A program made the position numbers and the translations under genes. A DNA stretch of 64,000 nt from Nitrospira tepida (GTDB lineage Bacteria > Nitrospirota > Nitrospiria > Nitrospirales > Nitrospiraceae): positions 248,001 through 312,000 of the forward strand of contig NZ_OX365700.1 of assembly GCF_947241125.1 (NCBI RefSeq), given 5' to 3'. The notes beneath the pieces are model-generated. The model saw only the letters and a program-made list of their open reading frames with translations, had not been told where the DNA came from and searched no databases. Shown here one piece after another: positions 27,438 to 36,406 of the stretch (positions are counted from its first letter, which is position 1; the number at the start of each line of letters is the position of its first letter).

Positions 27438-27541
27438 CGATAGTCGGACCTTGAGATTATGCTAACACGCTCGAACGGGGCTGTACACCCGGAAGGTCTG
27501 CGATCGATGCGCTGATCGGGCCGGTCGCACAGGCAACCGGA

Positions 27542-27730
27542 TCACGTGCGGGGAGTGGTCCTGTGTCTGGCAACGCCACGGCGGCGAAGTAACTGGGCAA
27601 AGCAGTCCTGGCAAAGTTCCTGCGAACTGAGCTCGTCGAAAACGAGCGAACGGGAACGCCGCGCGCATCGATCGCAAACGATGAATCCTGCCGATGTGCC
27701 ATCCTGTGCAGCGGGTAAACTGCCGGTCAT
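27542..27730 (-). CDS. Small zinc-ribbon protein
   Basis: A 62-residue protein with two CxxC pairs (VCDRCARR and LCQDCFAQ) separated by about 17 residues. An AGGAGGCG ribosome site lies well placed before the ATG. It resembles the neighbouring two-knuckle proteins at 28869 and 29063. It may bind one zinc. Function unknown. Confidence 0.55.
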   Translation of the reverse strand: MTGSLPAAQDGTSAGFIVCDRCARRSRSLVFDELSSQELCQDCFAQLLRRRGVARHRTTPRT

Positions 27731-27794
27731 GATCTTACGCCTCCTTGTGTCATGTCTGTCACGCTGTCATTCGTTCCTGGCTCGGAATGTCAAG

Positions 27795-28304
27795 CTATGC
27801 GTCGCGGTCACCTTCGATGGTCGCCCACTCTTCAATGGCCTCATCCAAAGAGCCTCGTCGAATCTGAATCATGGCCAACCGTTGTCTGAAGATATGTTCA
27901 TATCGCGTCAGGCGCTGGATGTTCCGGATGATGCGATCCCGGGCGATCGATCCGGTGATCTGACCCACTCTCTCGCCCCAGCGTTGCAGCCGCAGCGTGG
28001 ACGAACTCCTGGCGCAGACAGCCAGGCCCCGTTCAATGCTGTCAGCAGCCAGATCGGCCTTGCGGTCATACTCGTAAATGGTGGCGAGCAGCAAGTATCC
28101 GCGAAGCCAACAGGGGCTGGCCTGGACCGTCGCTTCAAGAACGGCCGCGGCTTCTTCCGTATCGGCCGTCGCGATCCGTTCCATCACCGCGTCGAGCACC
28201 TCCTGCAACGTCCGATTGGTCTCATCCCCGACGAGGCAGTCGAGCGTCCGGTTCATCCCGCGCAGTCTTGTCGCCAGATCGATGCGAGTCCAGTCGCTGA
28301 GCAT
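27795..28304 (-). CDS. Helical-repeat (TPR-like) hypothetical protein
   Basis: About 169 residues, wholly helical in appearance, with TPR-like spacing in PCWLRGYLLLATIYEYDRKADLAADSIERGL and a final IRRGSLDEAIEEWATIEGD unit. AGAGG lies just before two adjacent ATGs; I used the second. The longer upstream frame is probably not translated. No signal peptide. It lies in a group of small genes on the minus strand with alternating zinc-ribbon proteins. Confidence 0.5.
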   Translation of the reverse strand: MLSDWTRIDLATRLRGMNRTLDCLVGDETNRTLQEVLDAVMERIATADTEEAAAVLEATVQASPCWLRGYLLLATIYEYDRKADLAADSIERGLAVCARSSSTLRLQRWGERVGQITGSIARDRIIRNIQRLTRYEHIFRQRLAMIQIRRGSLDEAIEEWATIEGDRDA

Positions 28305-28521
28305 CATGGCCTCTGCTGCGTGTGGATTCGACAAAGCAATACCAATGCCGAACCTACGGGCATCACAGTCATACCGCTGAGCGTTGGATGGTTGCCGGCA
28401 TCCAGTGGGGTTTGGAAGAGAAAGGAACCGTAGCCGTCTCGTCTGACGGGGAAGAGTCTGCAAAAATTGCTGGCAGTGGCGGGGACGGCATTCAGGGGTC
28501 TGACGGGGCTGCTCATTCTGG

Positions 28522-28863
28522 TTAACAAGCGGTGTGTGAAACGCGCTGCCACCGACGGCGCTGACGGACGGATTGGCCCGGGCGTGGTTTACATTTACAT
28601 CCAGAGTGATGCCACCTCAACCGGATCAGTTCTCTCCACAGAAGCGCCACAGGATCGTTCGGATAGACATCCAGGATGCGACGGCATTCCTGAGCCGCGT
28701 CGGCATGCCGGCCGTTGGCGGCTAACAAGAAAATCAGATAATGGGACAGTTGGCGACTGTCTGGGTAGCGAGCAATCAGCCCACGCAGCGAGGCCTCTTC
28801 TTTCTCAATTCGCACTCGATAGGCAGGAATAGACCGAAGCAGTGAGTGGAAGGCCTTGTCCAT
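28522..28863 (-). CDS. TPR-like hypothetical protein
   Basis: A 113-residue protein with a tetratricopeptide-like middle (LSHYLIFLLAANGRHADAAQECRRILDVYPNDPVALLW) and a basic, Arg-rich tail. It is 5 bases downstream of the zinc-ribbon gene at 28869-29060, suggesting one transcript. The ribosome site is weak. The last 30 residues are of odd composition and may reflect a lost stop codon. Function unknown. Confidence 0.5.
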   Translation of the reverse strand: MDKAFHSLLRSIPAYRVRIEKEEASLRGLIARYPDSRQLSHYLIFLLAANGRHADAAQECRRILDVYPNDPVALLWRELIRLRWHHSGCKCKPRPGQSVRQRRRWQRVSHTAC

Positions 28864-28868
28864 GTATG

Positions 28869-29060
28869 CTAGGCCCGTTCCATATCACAGTAACATGACC
28901 GGGCTCGCTCTTGTTGCTCGCGTTCCATGCAACGCGGACAGAGCAACAACCGATTATCCTCGTCGAAGAAAAGTTGAGGGGATAGATGATGACAACGCTC
29001 GCATGGATGATCGGGGGGCTCTAGCTCGATATTTTCAAGTGAAATCATGGGGGACTCCAT
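28869..29060 (-). CDS. Small zinc-ribbon protein
   Basis: About 63 residues with CERCHH and LCPRCMER pairs, a two-knuckle zinc-ribbon pattern, and an acidic N-terminus. An alternative ATG four codons downstream has GGAGT before it. It follows the next zinc-ribbon gene without a gap (TGATTATG), so the two are probably co-translated. Confidence 0.5.
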   Translation of the reverse strand: MESPMISLENIELEPPDHPCERCHHLSPQLFFDEDNRLLLCPRCMEREQQERARSCYCDMERA

Positions 29061-29062
29061 AA

Positions 29063-29245
29063 TCACCGGCTCTCAGGCCATCGTTGGTTGCGCCCAGCAC
29101 CTCCCATTGCCCTCGATCTGGCCGCCGGCGGCCCACTCGGCGGCAGCGGCGGAACGCATTGGGCGCAATACCATTGTTCGGTGTTCTTGTCCCACAGGGC
29201 GCTGGTCAATGCCTTGCGGCAGCAGGCACAGGTGAGTGGTTTCAT
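29063..29245 (-). CDS. Small zinc-ribbon protein
   Basis: A 60-residue protein with CACCRK and WYCAQCVP pairs about 20 residues apart, then a Pro/Arg-rich tail. GGTCGGAAAAG precedes the ATG. It is the first of a chain of three or four small minus-strand genes. Function unknown. Confidence 0.5.
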   Translation of the reverse strand: MKPLTCACCRKALTSALWDKNTEQWYCAQCVPPLPPSGPPAARSRAMGGAGRNQRWPESR

Positions 29246-29471
29246 CTTTTCCGACCCCTGTGACGGCCATCCTCCGTGACCGTAGAGACGATCTCCGCAA
29301 CGAGCTTGAGCAACAGACGTGCCGGAGACTGCATCGCAAGAGGGTTGCGAGCACTTTCAATACATTGTGCAGGTGTGGGCAGGCTGCAAGAAGAAGCCAG
29401 GAGAGGCAGAACAGAAGGGGGATGCAAAGATTGCACGTCGGGGGTGGGGAGCCAGTGGCGCGATGGAACCG

Positions 29472-32400
29472 TCAGTCCCGGACGGATGCGGCCTGCATCG
29501 GCCGGCCCTGTTCCGCCATCCGCTTGTAGAGCGCGGGAATGATCAGCAGCGTCAGGATCGTCGAGGTCATCAGTCCGCCGATCACGACCGTGGCAAGCGG
29601 GCGCTGCACTTCCGCGCCCATCGTCGTGGCCAAGGCCATGGGGAGAAAGCCGAGGCTGGCGACCAATGCTGTCATGAGGACAGGGCGCAGCCGATCCTGC
29701 GCCCCCTGCCGGACGGCCTCCTCCGTGTGAAGGCCCTGCGACTCCAGTTGGCGAATGCGGCTGACCAGCACAACGCCGTTGAGGACGGCAATGCCGAATA
29801 GGGCGATGAAACCGATTGCGGCAGAAATGCTGAACGGGAGGCCACGAAGGGCCAGGGCCGCGATCCCTCCTGACAGCGCCAAAGGAACGTTGAAAAAGAT
29901 CAGCAGCGCGGGCTTCATGGCGCCGAAAATGACGGAGAGGACGGCCAGGATCAGCGCCAAGGTGACTGGCACCACCAGGGCCAAGCGGATTGAAGCCTCT
30001 TCCAGATGTTCGAACTGCCCGCCCCAGGTCATGTAGTAGCCGGTCGGCAAAGCGACGGTCCGACCGACCACGCGCTGGGCTTCGGCAACAAAGTGTCCGA
30101 GATCGCGCCCGCGGATGTTGCATTCGATCACGATGCGCCGTTGCACGGCCTCGCGGCTGATTTGCGCCGGTCCGCTGTCCATGCGGATGGCAGCGACTCG
30201 GGAGAGCGGCACCAGTTCGCCATGCGCGGTGGGAATAAGCAGGGTCCCCAGGGCGGCTGGGCTTGCGGAGGCATGTTCAGGCAGCCGCACGACCAGCTCA
30301 AAGCGTCGCGCCCCTTGCACGACGGTTCCGACCACGCGGCCGACGCGCGTCGTTTCAACGAGCGTTAACACTTCGTCGGCGGTCAGGCCATATCGCGCGA
30401 TCTGGTCGCGGTCGATGAGGACGCGCATCAGCGGGAGGCCGGCGACCTGCTCGACCTTGATGTCCTGCGCCCCCTGGACGGTCTCAAGCGCGCGCGCCAC
30501 CGCATCGGCCTTCTGGCGGAGCATGTCCAGGTCCTGGCCGAAAATCTTGACGGCCAGGTCAGAGCGTGTCCCGGCGATCAACTCGTTGAATCGCATTTCG
30601 ATCGGCTGCGTAAAGCCCAGCCCGACGCCCGGCACGGTCTCGACCAAGGCGCGCTTCATCGCCGCGATCAAATCTTCCCGCGTGGCAGCGGTGAACCATT
30701 CTCGTCGAGGCTTCAGGATCACGAAGACATCGGACAGTTCTACGCCCATGACGTCGGTGGCGACCTCCGGGCTGCCCGTTCTGGTCACGACCTGCACCAC
30801 CTCGGGGAACCGGCGCAAGACCTTCTCGATCTGGAGCGAGGTGGCCACTGATTCTGTGAGCGAGACGCTCGGCAGGCGCCAGACCTGAATTGCCATGTCC
30901 CCTTCATCCAACCGTGGGACGAACTCGATCCCGAGCGCGGCGCCGACCGCGAGACTAGCCGCGAACACGCCGGCGGCCAAAGCGGTCACAAGAAGCGGGC
31001 GCGCGAGCGACCAGGTGAGGCAGGGGTCGTAGATCCGGCGGATACAATGGAGCAGCCTGGTCTCTGACCGAGTTCTCATGCCCCGTGCAAACCACGAGGC
31101 GAGCACCGGCGTCACCGTGACGGCGAGCACCAACGATCCGGCCAGGGCCAGGATAACCGTCAACGCCATCGGTTGGAACATCTTCCCTTCGATTCCCGCT
31201 AAACTCAGAATCGGCAGATAAACCAGGATGATAATTCCCACCGCGAAGGTGATCGGCCGCAACACTTCGCGACCGGCCTCGTAAATCACGCGGATCCGCT
31301 CCTCCGCCGTCGTCACAGGTTTCTCCCCCAAGCGACGGAGGATGTTGTCGATCATGACGACCGATCCATCCACCAACAGGCCGAAATCGATCGCCCCGAG
31401 GCTCATGAGGTTGCCGGACAGGCCAGCCTGGACCATGCCGGTGAAGGCGAGGAGCATCGAGAGTGGAATGGCCGAGGCGACGATCAGGCCGGCGCGGAGA
31501 TCGCCCAGGAACAAAAACAACACGGCGACAACCAGAAGACCGCCCTCGAGGAGGTTATTACGCACCGTCCGGATGACCTGCGATACGAACAGGGTCCGGT
31601 CGTAATAGGGTTCGATGGTGATGCCGGCGGGCAGCGAGTCTTGAATGGCTTTGACCCGTTCCTTCACCTGCTCCACCACCTGCTGCGCGTTGGCTCCGGC
31701 CAACATCTGCACCATGCCGATGACGGTCTCGCCTTCACCGTTCGCCGTCGCCGCCCCGATCCGTAAGGCCGGACCTGCCTTCACCTCGGCGACATCCTTC
31801 ACGACGATGGGCACCCCGCCCGGCCCATGGTCCACCACGATCTTGGCCAGGTCGGCGACGGTCGTGGCCAGGGCCTCTCCCCTGATGAGCACCTGTTCGC
31901 GCTGGTGCTCGATATACCCCCCTCCCGCAATCGCATTGTTCCGCTCCAGCGCCTCGAAGACCTGGCGCAGCGACAACCGATAGGCCAGCAGCTTTGCGGG
32001 ATCGACCAACACGTGGAATTGCTGCGTCTCCCCACCCCAGATGTTCACCTCGACCACTCCCGGCACGGCGCGCAGCCGCATGCCGATGTCCCATTCGAGG
32101 AGCGTCCGCAAAGCCATCTGGCCATAGCCGGGACCTTTGAGTGTGAATTGGAAGACCTCGCCCAGTCCCGTCGTCAGCGGCCCGATGATCGGACGGCCGT
32201 ATTCGGGCGGAATGCGCTCGATCGCCCGGGACAGCCGTTCGCTCACCAGTTGCCTGGCGCGGTAGATATCGGTGGGGTCTTCGAAGATGGCCGTCACGGC
32301 GGAGAGCCCGTAGCGAGATACCGACCGCAGTTCGCGCAATCCCGGAAGCCCGCTGAGTTGACTCTCGATGGGAAACGTCACGAACTGTTCGACTTCCACG

Positions 32401-32570
32401 GGGCCGAGCGCCGGTGCCTTGGTGAGGACCTGGACCTGAATGGGCGTGAGATCCGGCACCGCGTCGATGGAGAGATGCTTAAGGGACCAGGTGCCGGCGG
32501 CGATGACGAGAAGTATCGCTACCAGGGTGAAAAATCGATAGCGGAGAGAGAGCTCGAGCAACCGATCCAT
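29472..32570 (-). CDS. czcA: CzcA-type heavy-metal RND efflux pump
   Basis: A 1032-residue inner-membrane pump, the proton-driven part of a tripartite divalent-metal exporter. Twelve membrane helices with two large periplasmic loops fit the RND fold. The fourth helix reads IDFGLLVDGSVVMIDN, close to the DFGxxxDGxxxxxEN signature of Zn/Co/Cd/Ni (HME1/HME3) pumps and unlike the Cu/Ag type; the last acidic residue is Asp rather than Glu. It lies 5 bases after the adaptor gene. The substrate is likely Zn, Co, Cd or Ni, but which cannot be told from sequence alone. Confidence 0.9.
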   Translation of the reverse strand: MDRLLELSLRYRFFTLVAILLVIAAGTWSLKHLSIDAVPDLTPIQVQVLTKAPALGPVEVEQFVTFPIESQLSGLPGLRELRSVSRYGLSAVTAIFEDPTDIYRARQLVSERLSRAIERIPPEYGRPIIGPLTTGLGEVFQFTLKGPGYGQMALRTLLEWDIGMRLRAVPGVVEVNIWGGETQQFHVLVDPAKLLAYRLSLRQVFEALERNNAIAGGGYIEHQREQVLIRGEALATTVADLAKIVVDHGPGGVPIVVKDVAEVKAGPALRIGAATANGEGETVIGMVQMLAGANAQQVVEQVKERVKAIQDSLPAGITIEPYYDRTLFVSQVIRTVRNNLLEGGLLVVAVLFLFLGDLRAGLIVASAIPLSMLLAFTGMVQAGLSGNLMSLGAIDFGLLVDGSVVMIDNILRRLGEKPVTTAEERIRVIYEAGREVLRPITFAVGIIILVYLPILSLAGIEGKMFQPMALTVILALAGSLVLAVTVTPVLASWFARGMRTRSETRLLHCIRRIYDPCLTWSLARPLLVTALAAGVFAASLAVGAALGIEFVPRLDEGDMAIQVWRLPSVSLTESVATSLQIEKVLRRFPEVVQVVTRTGSPEVATDVMGVELSDVFVILKPRREWFTAATREDLIAAMKRALVETVPGVGLGFTQPIEMRFNELIAGTRSDLAVKIFGQDLDMLRQKADAVARALETVQGAQDIKVEQVAGLPLMRVLIDRDQIARYGLTADEVLTLVETTRVGRVVGTVVQGARRFELVVRLPEHASASPAALGTLLIPTAHGELVPLSRVAAIRMDSGPAQISREAVQRRIVIECNIRGRDLGHFVAEAQRVVGRTVALPTGYYMTWGGQFEHLEEASIRLALVVPVTLALILAVLSVIFGAMKPALLIFFNVPLALSGGIAALALRGLPFSISAAIGFIALFGIAVLNGVVLVSRIRQLESQGLHTEEAVRQGAQDRLRPVLMTALVASLGFLPMALATTMGAEVQRPLATVVIGGLMTSTILTLLIIPALYKRMAEQGRPMQAASVRD

Positions 32571-32575
32571 CTTAC

Positions 32576-33757
32576 TTAGCCCTCTCCTCCCGAGTCGATA
32601 TGCTCCCTGAGGAGCACGTTCTTCAGATCGAAGACGCCGTCGCTGACGACCCGGTCGCCCTCGGAGACCCCGTGGAGGATTTCCACCCAGCCGTCTCCTT
32701 CGCGGCCAGTCTGTACGGGGGCAAAGGCATAGCCCTGTTCCCGCTGCACGAACACCCCGCGGTCGTTCCCCACCATCGTGACGACGGATGCGGGAACGGC
32801 GAGGGTCGGCAAGCCGCCGAAGGATAGGCGCACGTCCACATATTCGTGCGGCTTCAGCCGGCCCTCCCGGTTCGCGACCTCGAAGCGAATGCGGATGGTG
32901 CGGGTTTTTTCGTCCGCCACCGGCGAGAGGTAGGTCAACGGAGCTGCCAACGGCTCGGCGCCCTTGGGCACAATCGTGCCCTGGTCGCCGACCTTGAATC
33001 GCCGCGCCTGCTCGATCGGCAAGTTGGCAAAGACCCAGACCCGGCTGGGATCCACCACCTCGAACAATTCCTGGCCCGGCGCCACCCCTTGGCCCAGTAC
33101 GATGTTCTGCGCCACCACCGTCCCCGCGATCGGCGCCGTAAGGGTGTAGCGATGGCTCTGTTCGTGAGTCCCTTGCTCCAACTCTGTGAGTTCTCGCTCG
33201 GTCAACCCCATATTCATCAGCTTCTCGCGGATGTGCTGGTACCGGGCCTTGGTCTCGAGGTGACGCCCACGCTCCTCGACGAACCGTCGTTCGGTGATGA
33301 TCTGATCCGCCCGGAGCCGCTCGCTTCGCCGGAAGCTGTTCTCGGCCACGTCGGCTTGCGCCTTGGCCACGAGGTATTCTTCGACCAACTGGTCGAGTTG
33401 GAGGCTCCCGATCGCGACGAGCGGTTGCCCGGCGCGGACGCGATCGCCCAATTGGGCGTAGACCCGCACCGCCTGTCCTTCGATCTTTGAGGTCACCTTG
33501 GCGACCTGCTTGAGGTCCAATGAAACCTCGCCGGGCGCCGTGACGATCTCCGGTACCCTTCGGGCTGCGACCGGCTCGGTCCGTATGCGCCCCTGCATCG
33601 CCGCGGGCGGTTGGATCATCCGGAGTAACGGTGTGTCCGCCGTGATATGTTCCGGCGGCGCCGAAGGCTTTTCCGACTCATGATCGCCGCATCCGACCAG
33701 CAGCGCCGCGAGCGCGACCACCAGGGGCCAACGGGACCTTTTCATGCCGTGGGTCAT
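32576..33757 (-). CDS. czcB: CzcB-type periplasmic adaptor (lipoprotein)
   Basis: A 393-residue membrane-fusion protein linking the pump to the outer-membrane channel. It has a short signal with lipobox LLVGC. Then come the barrel/lipoyl halves (GQAVRVYAQLGDRVRAGQPLV and APIAGTVVAQNIVLGQGVAPG) flanking a helical hairpin, and C-terminal beta domains. I chose the ATG at 33757 because GAGGAAGG is well placed and a signal peptide follows directly; an upstream ATG at 33838 overlapping the TolC-like stop is possible but would bury the signal. No His-rich N-terminal metal-binding extension is present. Confidence 0.87.
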   Translation of the reverse strand: MTHGMKRSRWPLVVALAALLVGCGDHESEKPSAPPEHITADTPLLRMIQPPAAMQGRIRTEPVAARRVPEIVTAPGEVSLDLKQVAKVTSKIEGQAVRVYAQLGDRVRAGQPLVAIGSLQLDQLVEEYLVAKAQADVAENSFRRSERLRADQIITERRFVEERGRHLETKARYQHIREKLMNMGLTERELTELEQGTHEQSHRYTLTAPIAGTVVAQNIVLGQGVAPGQELFEVVDPSRVWVFANLPIEQARRFKVGDQGTIVPKGAEPLAAPLTYLSPVADEKTRTIRIRFEVANREGRLKPHEYVDVRLSFGGLPTLAVPASVVTMVGNDRGVFVQREQGYAFAPVQTGREGDGWVEILHGVSEGDRVVSDGVFDLKNVLLREHIDSGGEG

Positions 33758-33834
33758 GACGGCCTTCCTCACTGTCCTGTCCAGGCTCCTGTTCCTGCCC
33801 TGTCCGCCATCGCGCGGTCCTTGCGTCAGTCCCG

Positions 33835-35088
33835 TCATAACATCCCGCCGCTCGCCCGTTCGAGACGCGCGAGGGCCACCGAGAGATCCATGCGAACCTG
33901 CGCGTACTCCAGGAGGGTTTGCCGGTGCACGCGCTGTGCGTCCAGTACCTCCAGGAGGCTGGCCGCTCCCTGTTGAAAACTGATTCGCGCGATGCGCAGG
34001 GTCTCTTCGGCCTGTTTGAGCAGGCCTTGCTCGAACAGGTCGATCTGGCCCTTGGCGGTACGGACTTCCTGCGCGTGCTGGGTCAGGGCTTGGATCAGTT
34101 CGTTCTGCATCCGGTCACGTTCCGCCTGCAGACGATGTTTTCCGGCGAGGGCTGTTTGGATCTCCCCTTGCCGGCGGTACCAGAGCGGGATCGGCAGGCT
34201 GAGCCCGCCCGTCACCGATTCATCGCCGGCCTCCCGGTGGTACTGGCCCTGCACGCTGACGGTGGGCATGCGCGACTCTTTCTCGTAGATCAGGGTCTGG
34301 TCCGCTTGGTCGACCAGCCGGCTCAAGCGGCGCAAGGTCGGGTGGTCCTCTAAGGTCCGTTCGGTCAAGGCTTCAAGACGGATCTCCTGCTTTAGCGGCT
34401 CGAAATCTCCCTCGACGGCGAAGGCGTGGCCGAGCGCTCCGGCGGTTTTCGTGTTCAGGGCCACGCGCGCAGTCAGCACGGCGCTCTGTGCCCTGGCTGC
34501 GTCCTTCGTGGCCTTCTGCACTTCGACCGTGGCCTTCATGAGATCGAATTTCGTTGCGTCTCCTGCGGCAACACGGGCGGTCGCGGTCCGCGATACTTCT
34601 TTCACCATGGCCAGGTTCTGGGCGGAGAGATCCGCGTCCCGCTGGGCCAGCAGCAACTGATAGAAGGCGACCTTGATCTCGGCGATGAGATTGAGCTTGG
34701 CTTCTTCCAACCCGGCAGTGGCTCCCGCTACCCCCGCATCCGCGGCGCGCTGCCGCGCCTCGCGCTTGGCCGGCCACTCCAGCGGTTGTTCCACCGTAAC
34801 GGTGCGCTCGGTGATGCTGACGCCGGTACTGGGGTCTCGAATCGACCCGCGGCCGGCCGATCCCGTCACGGAGGGGTTGGGATAGGCTCCCGCCGTCATC
34901 CTCTGTCCACGGCTCTGTTCAATCGAGGCCTTGGCACCGGTGATGACCGGACTGCGCTCGAGCGCCAGAGCGATGATGGTGTTCAGGTTGTACGGCGCCG
35001 GGCCTGGCTCGGCAGCCCGGGTTTCCTTCCACAGGAGCATGGAGCCGAACAATAGGAGCCACGGCGCCATGATGAGTCGAACCACCAT
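33835..35088 (-). CDS. czcC: CzcC-type outer-membrane efflux channel (TolC family)
   Basis: A 417-residue outer-membrane protein with an N-terminal signal peptide (ends near TRAAEPG). The mature part has the repeated long helices of the TolC fold: two similar halves, each with a LxEAKxNLxAEIKVAFYQLL-like helix and a beta-strand region (GSAGRGSIRDPSTG in the first). It is the first of the three pump genes, following the His-rich exported protein at 35237-35710. Confidence 0.88.
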   Translation of the reverse strand: MVVRLIMAPWLLLFGSMLLWKETRAAEPGPAPYNLNTIIALALERSPVITGAKASIEQSRGQRMTAGAYPNPSVTGSAGRGSIRDPSTGVSITERTVTVEQPLEWPAKREARQRAADAGVAGATAGLEEAKLNLIAEIKVAFYQLLLAQRDADLSAQNLAMVKEVSRTATARVAAGDATKFDLMKATVEVQKATKDAARAQSAVLTARVALNTKTAGALGHAFAVEGDFEPLKQEIRLEALTERTLEDHPTLRRLSRLVDQADQTLIYEKESRMPTVSVQGQYHREAGDESVTGGLSLPIPLWYRRQGEIQTALAGKHRLQAERDRMQNELIQALTQHAQEVRTAKGQIDLFEQGLLKQAEETLRIARISFQQGAASLLEVLDAQRVHRQTLLEYAQVRMDLSVALARLERASGGML

Positions 35089-35236
35089 GGGATTCCTCCT
35101 TCCTTCTCATGAAGCGAAGCCTTGCGGAGGAACCAATGTCCCGACGCGCCGCATGTGACCGCTCGGATCGAGGCTGCTCCGATCGCGTCGCAGCGGTCAG
35201 CCCGCTTCACATGAACGACTTGTGACGAGAATTGGT

Positions 35237-35710
35237 TCAGGAAAGAGAAGCGGGTGGTGCTCGAAGGGGGAGCGATGACGAAAGAAGCAGAACGGTCGGG
35301 GTGATTGAGAAAGCCGAATCGACTCGTGAGAGGCTGAGGAGAGTCGGTGGAGGAGCCTCTTCACCGGAGGGAACGAGGAGAACCTTATCGATGGCTGGGC
35401 ACGGCGAAGGCGCGGCGAGCACATAATCAATTTCGGGATGATCTGACACATGCCCATGATGGCCGATGAGGTGGATCGACTGCCGGATGACACTTCGATC
35501 GGTGTCATCATAGTGTGGCTGGTGAGATTCGCACTCCAACGGCTCCGAAAACACCGTATGCATGATTGCATGGTGCACATGGCCCGGGTCTCCATGGCTG
35601 TGCTCCACCTCCGGATGCACGTGCACCCAGGGCACCATGAGCAGCCAGAGGGAAACCCATGCGAGAAGGGCTCTACGAGACCAGGTTGAACGACCACGCA
35701 TCGACGGCAT
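35237..35710 (-). CDS. Exported His-rich protein preceding the czc-like genes
   Basis: About 157 residues. A signal-like hydrophobic segment (ALLAWVSLWLLMVPW) is followed by a His-rich stretch (VHVHPEVEHSHGDPGHVHHAIMH) and HLIGHHGHVSDH. It is probably a periplasmic metal-binding protein that buffers or senses the pump's substrate. The start at 35710 is chosen because the upstream frame lacks coding character; the ribosome site is weak. It heads the minus-strand metal efflux unit, back to back with a similar small exported gene on the plus strand. Confidence 0.6.
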   Translation of the reverse strand: MPSMRGRSTWSRRALLAWVSLWLLMVPWVHVHPEVEHSHGDPGHVHHAIMHTVFSEPLECESHQPHYDDTDRSVIRQSIHLIGHHGHVSDHPEIDYVLAAPSPCPAIDKVLLVPSGEEAPPPTLLSLSRVDSAFSITPTVLLLSSSLPLRAPPASLS

Positions 35711-35935
35711 CGTGGTAGCAGAATAGCACAATTCTCCCGATCCGATCTCTTTGTTCTTGGAAATGGAGACCCTGCGAACCGGTCCACGGCGGGAGATCTG
35801 ACTCCGGACCTCTGCGGCAGTAGAGCTCCTTGCGCAGCGGTGAGCCTGGCTGAGTGGACTGACCTCGCAGGGCCCGGCTTGACGCGCCTCCTGGATTTGA
35901 TAGAGGATAGCCAGAACGAATGCGCAGGTATTCCG

Positions 35936-36310
35936 ATGCATGGTCTGGTTTCGACAGTGAGAGGAATTGACGTGAAGCTGGCCGCGGTTCTGTTGGTTTT
36001 CGTGTTTTGTCAGGTCGTCGGTCTCATGTGTGCCGTCCCCCATGTCGCTCTGGCCGGCGAACACATGGCGGTCTTGGAAGAGCCGATGGGCTGCCCGATG
36101 GAGGGGACGATCATCTGTCCGCCTTCGGCGGTCTCATCACCGGAGCGCCAGGTGAAAAATGGCGCGGCCGCGGCTGTTGATCAGGCCACGATCCTGCTCA
36201 GTCCGTCCATCGATCTCACCATCCCCTCAATCCCAACGCCGTGCTCCCGGAGCAACGCCTTGTCCATTGTTCCCATCTCCATAGGTTCTTCCTCGGTCCT
36301 TCGGATCTGA
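35936..36310 (+). CDS. Small exported Cys/Met-containing protein preceding cus-like genes
   Basis: About 125 residues. An N-terminal hydrophobic segment (LAAVLLVFVFCQVVGLMCAV) ends near ALA-GEHM, a plausible signal cleavage site. The mature part contains HMAVLEEPMGCPMEGTIICPP, a possible soft-metal (Cu/Ag) site. It precedes a TolC-type gene by 96 bases and is divergent from the His-rich protein gene. The start codon is uncertain, as the ribosome site is poor. No recognised family. Confidence 0.5.
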   Translation: MHGLVSTVRGIDVKLAAVLLVFVFCQVVGLMCAVPHVALAGEHMAVLEEPMGCPMEGTIICPPSAVSSPERQVKNGAAAAVDQATILLSPSIDLTIPSIPTPCSRSNALSIVPISIGSSSVLRI

Positions 36311-36406
36311 TCCTCCGCCTCCAGTTCGTTTGCTCGCCGCTCGGCCCTGTCGGCTGAGCGGGCGTTGATCCATTCCATTTTGCCAACGCCGTCTGGAGGT
36401 GCCATC

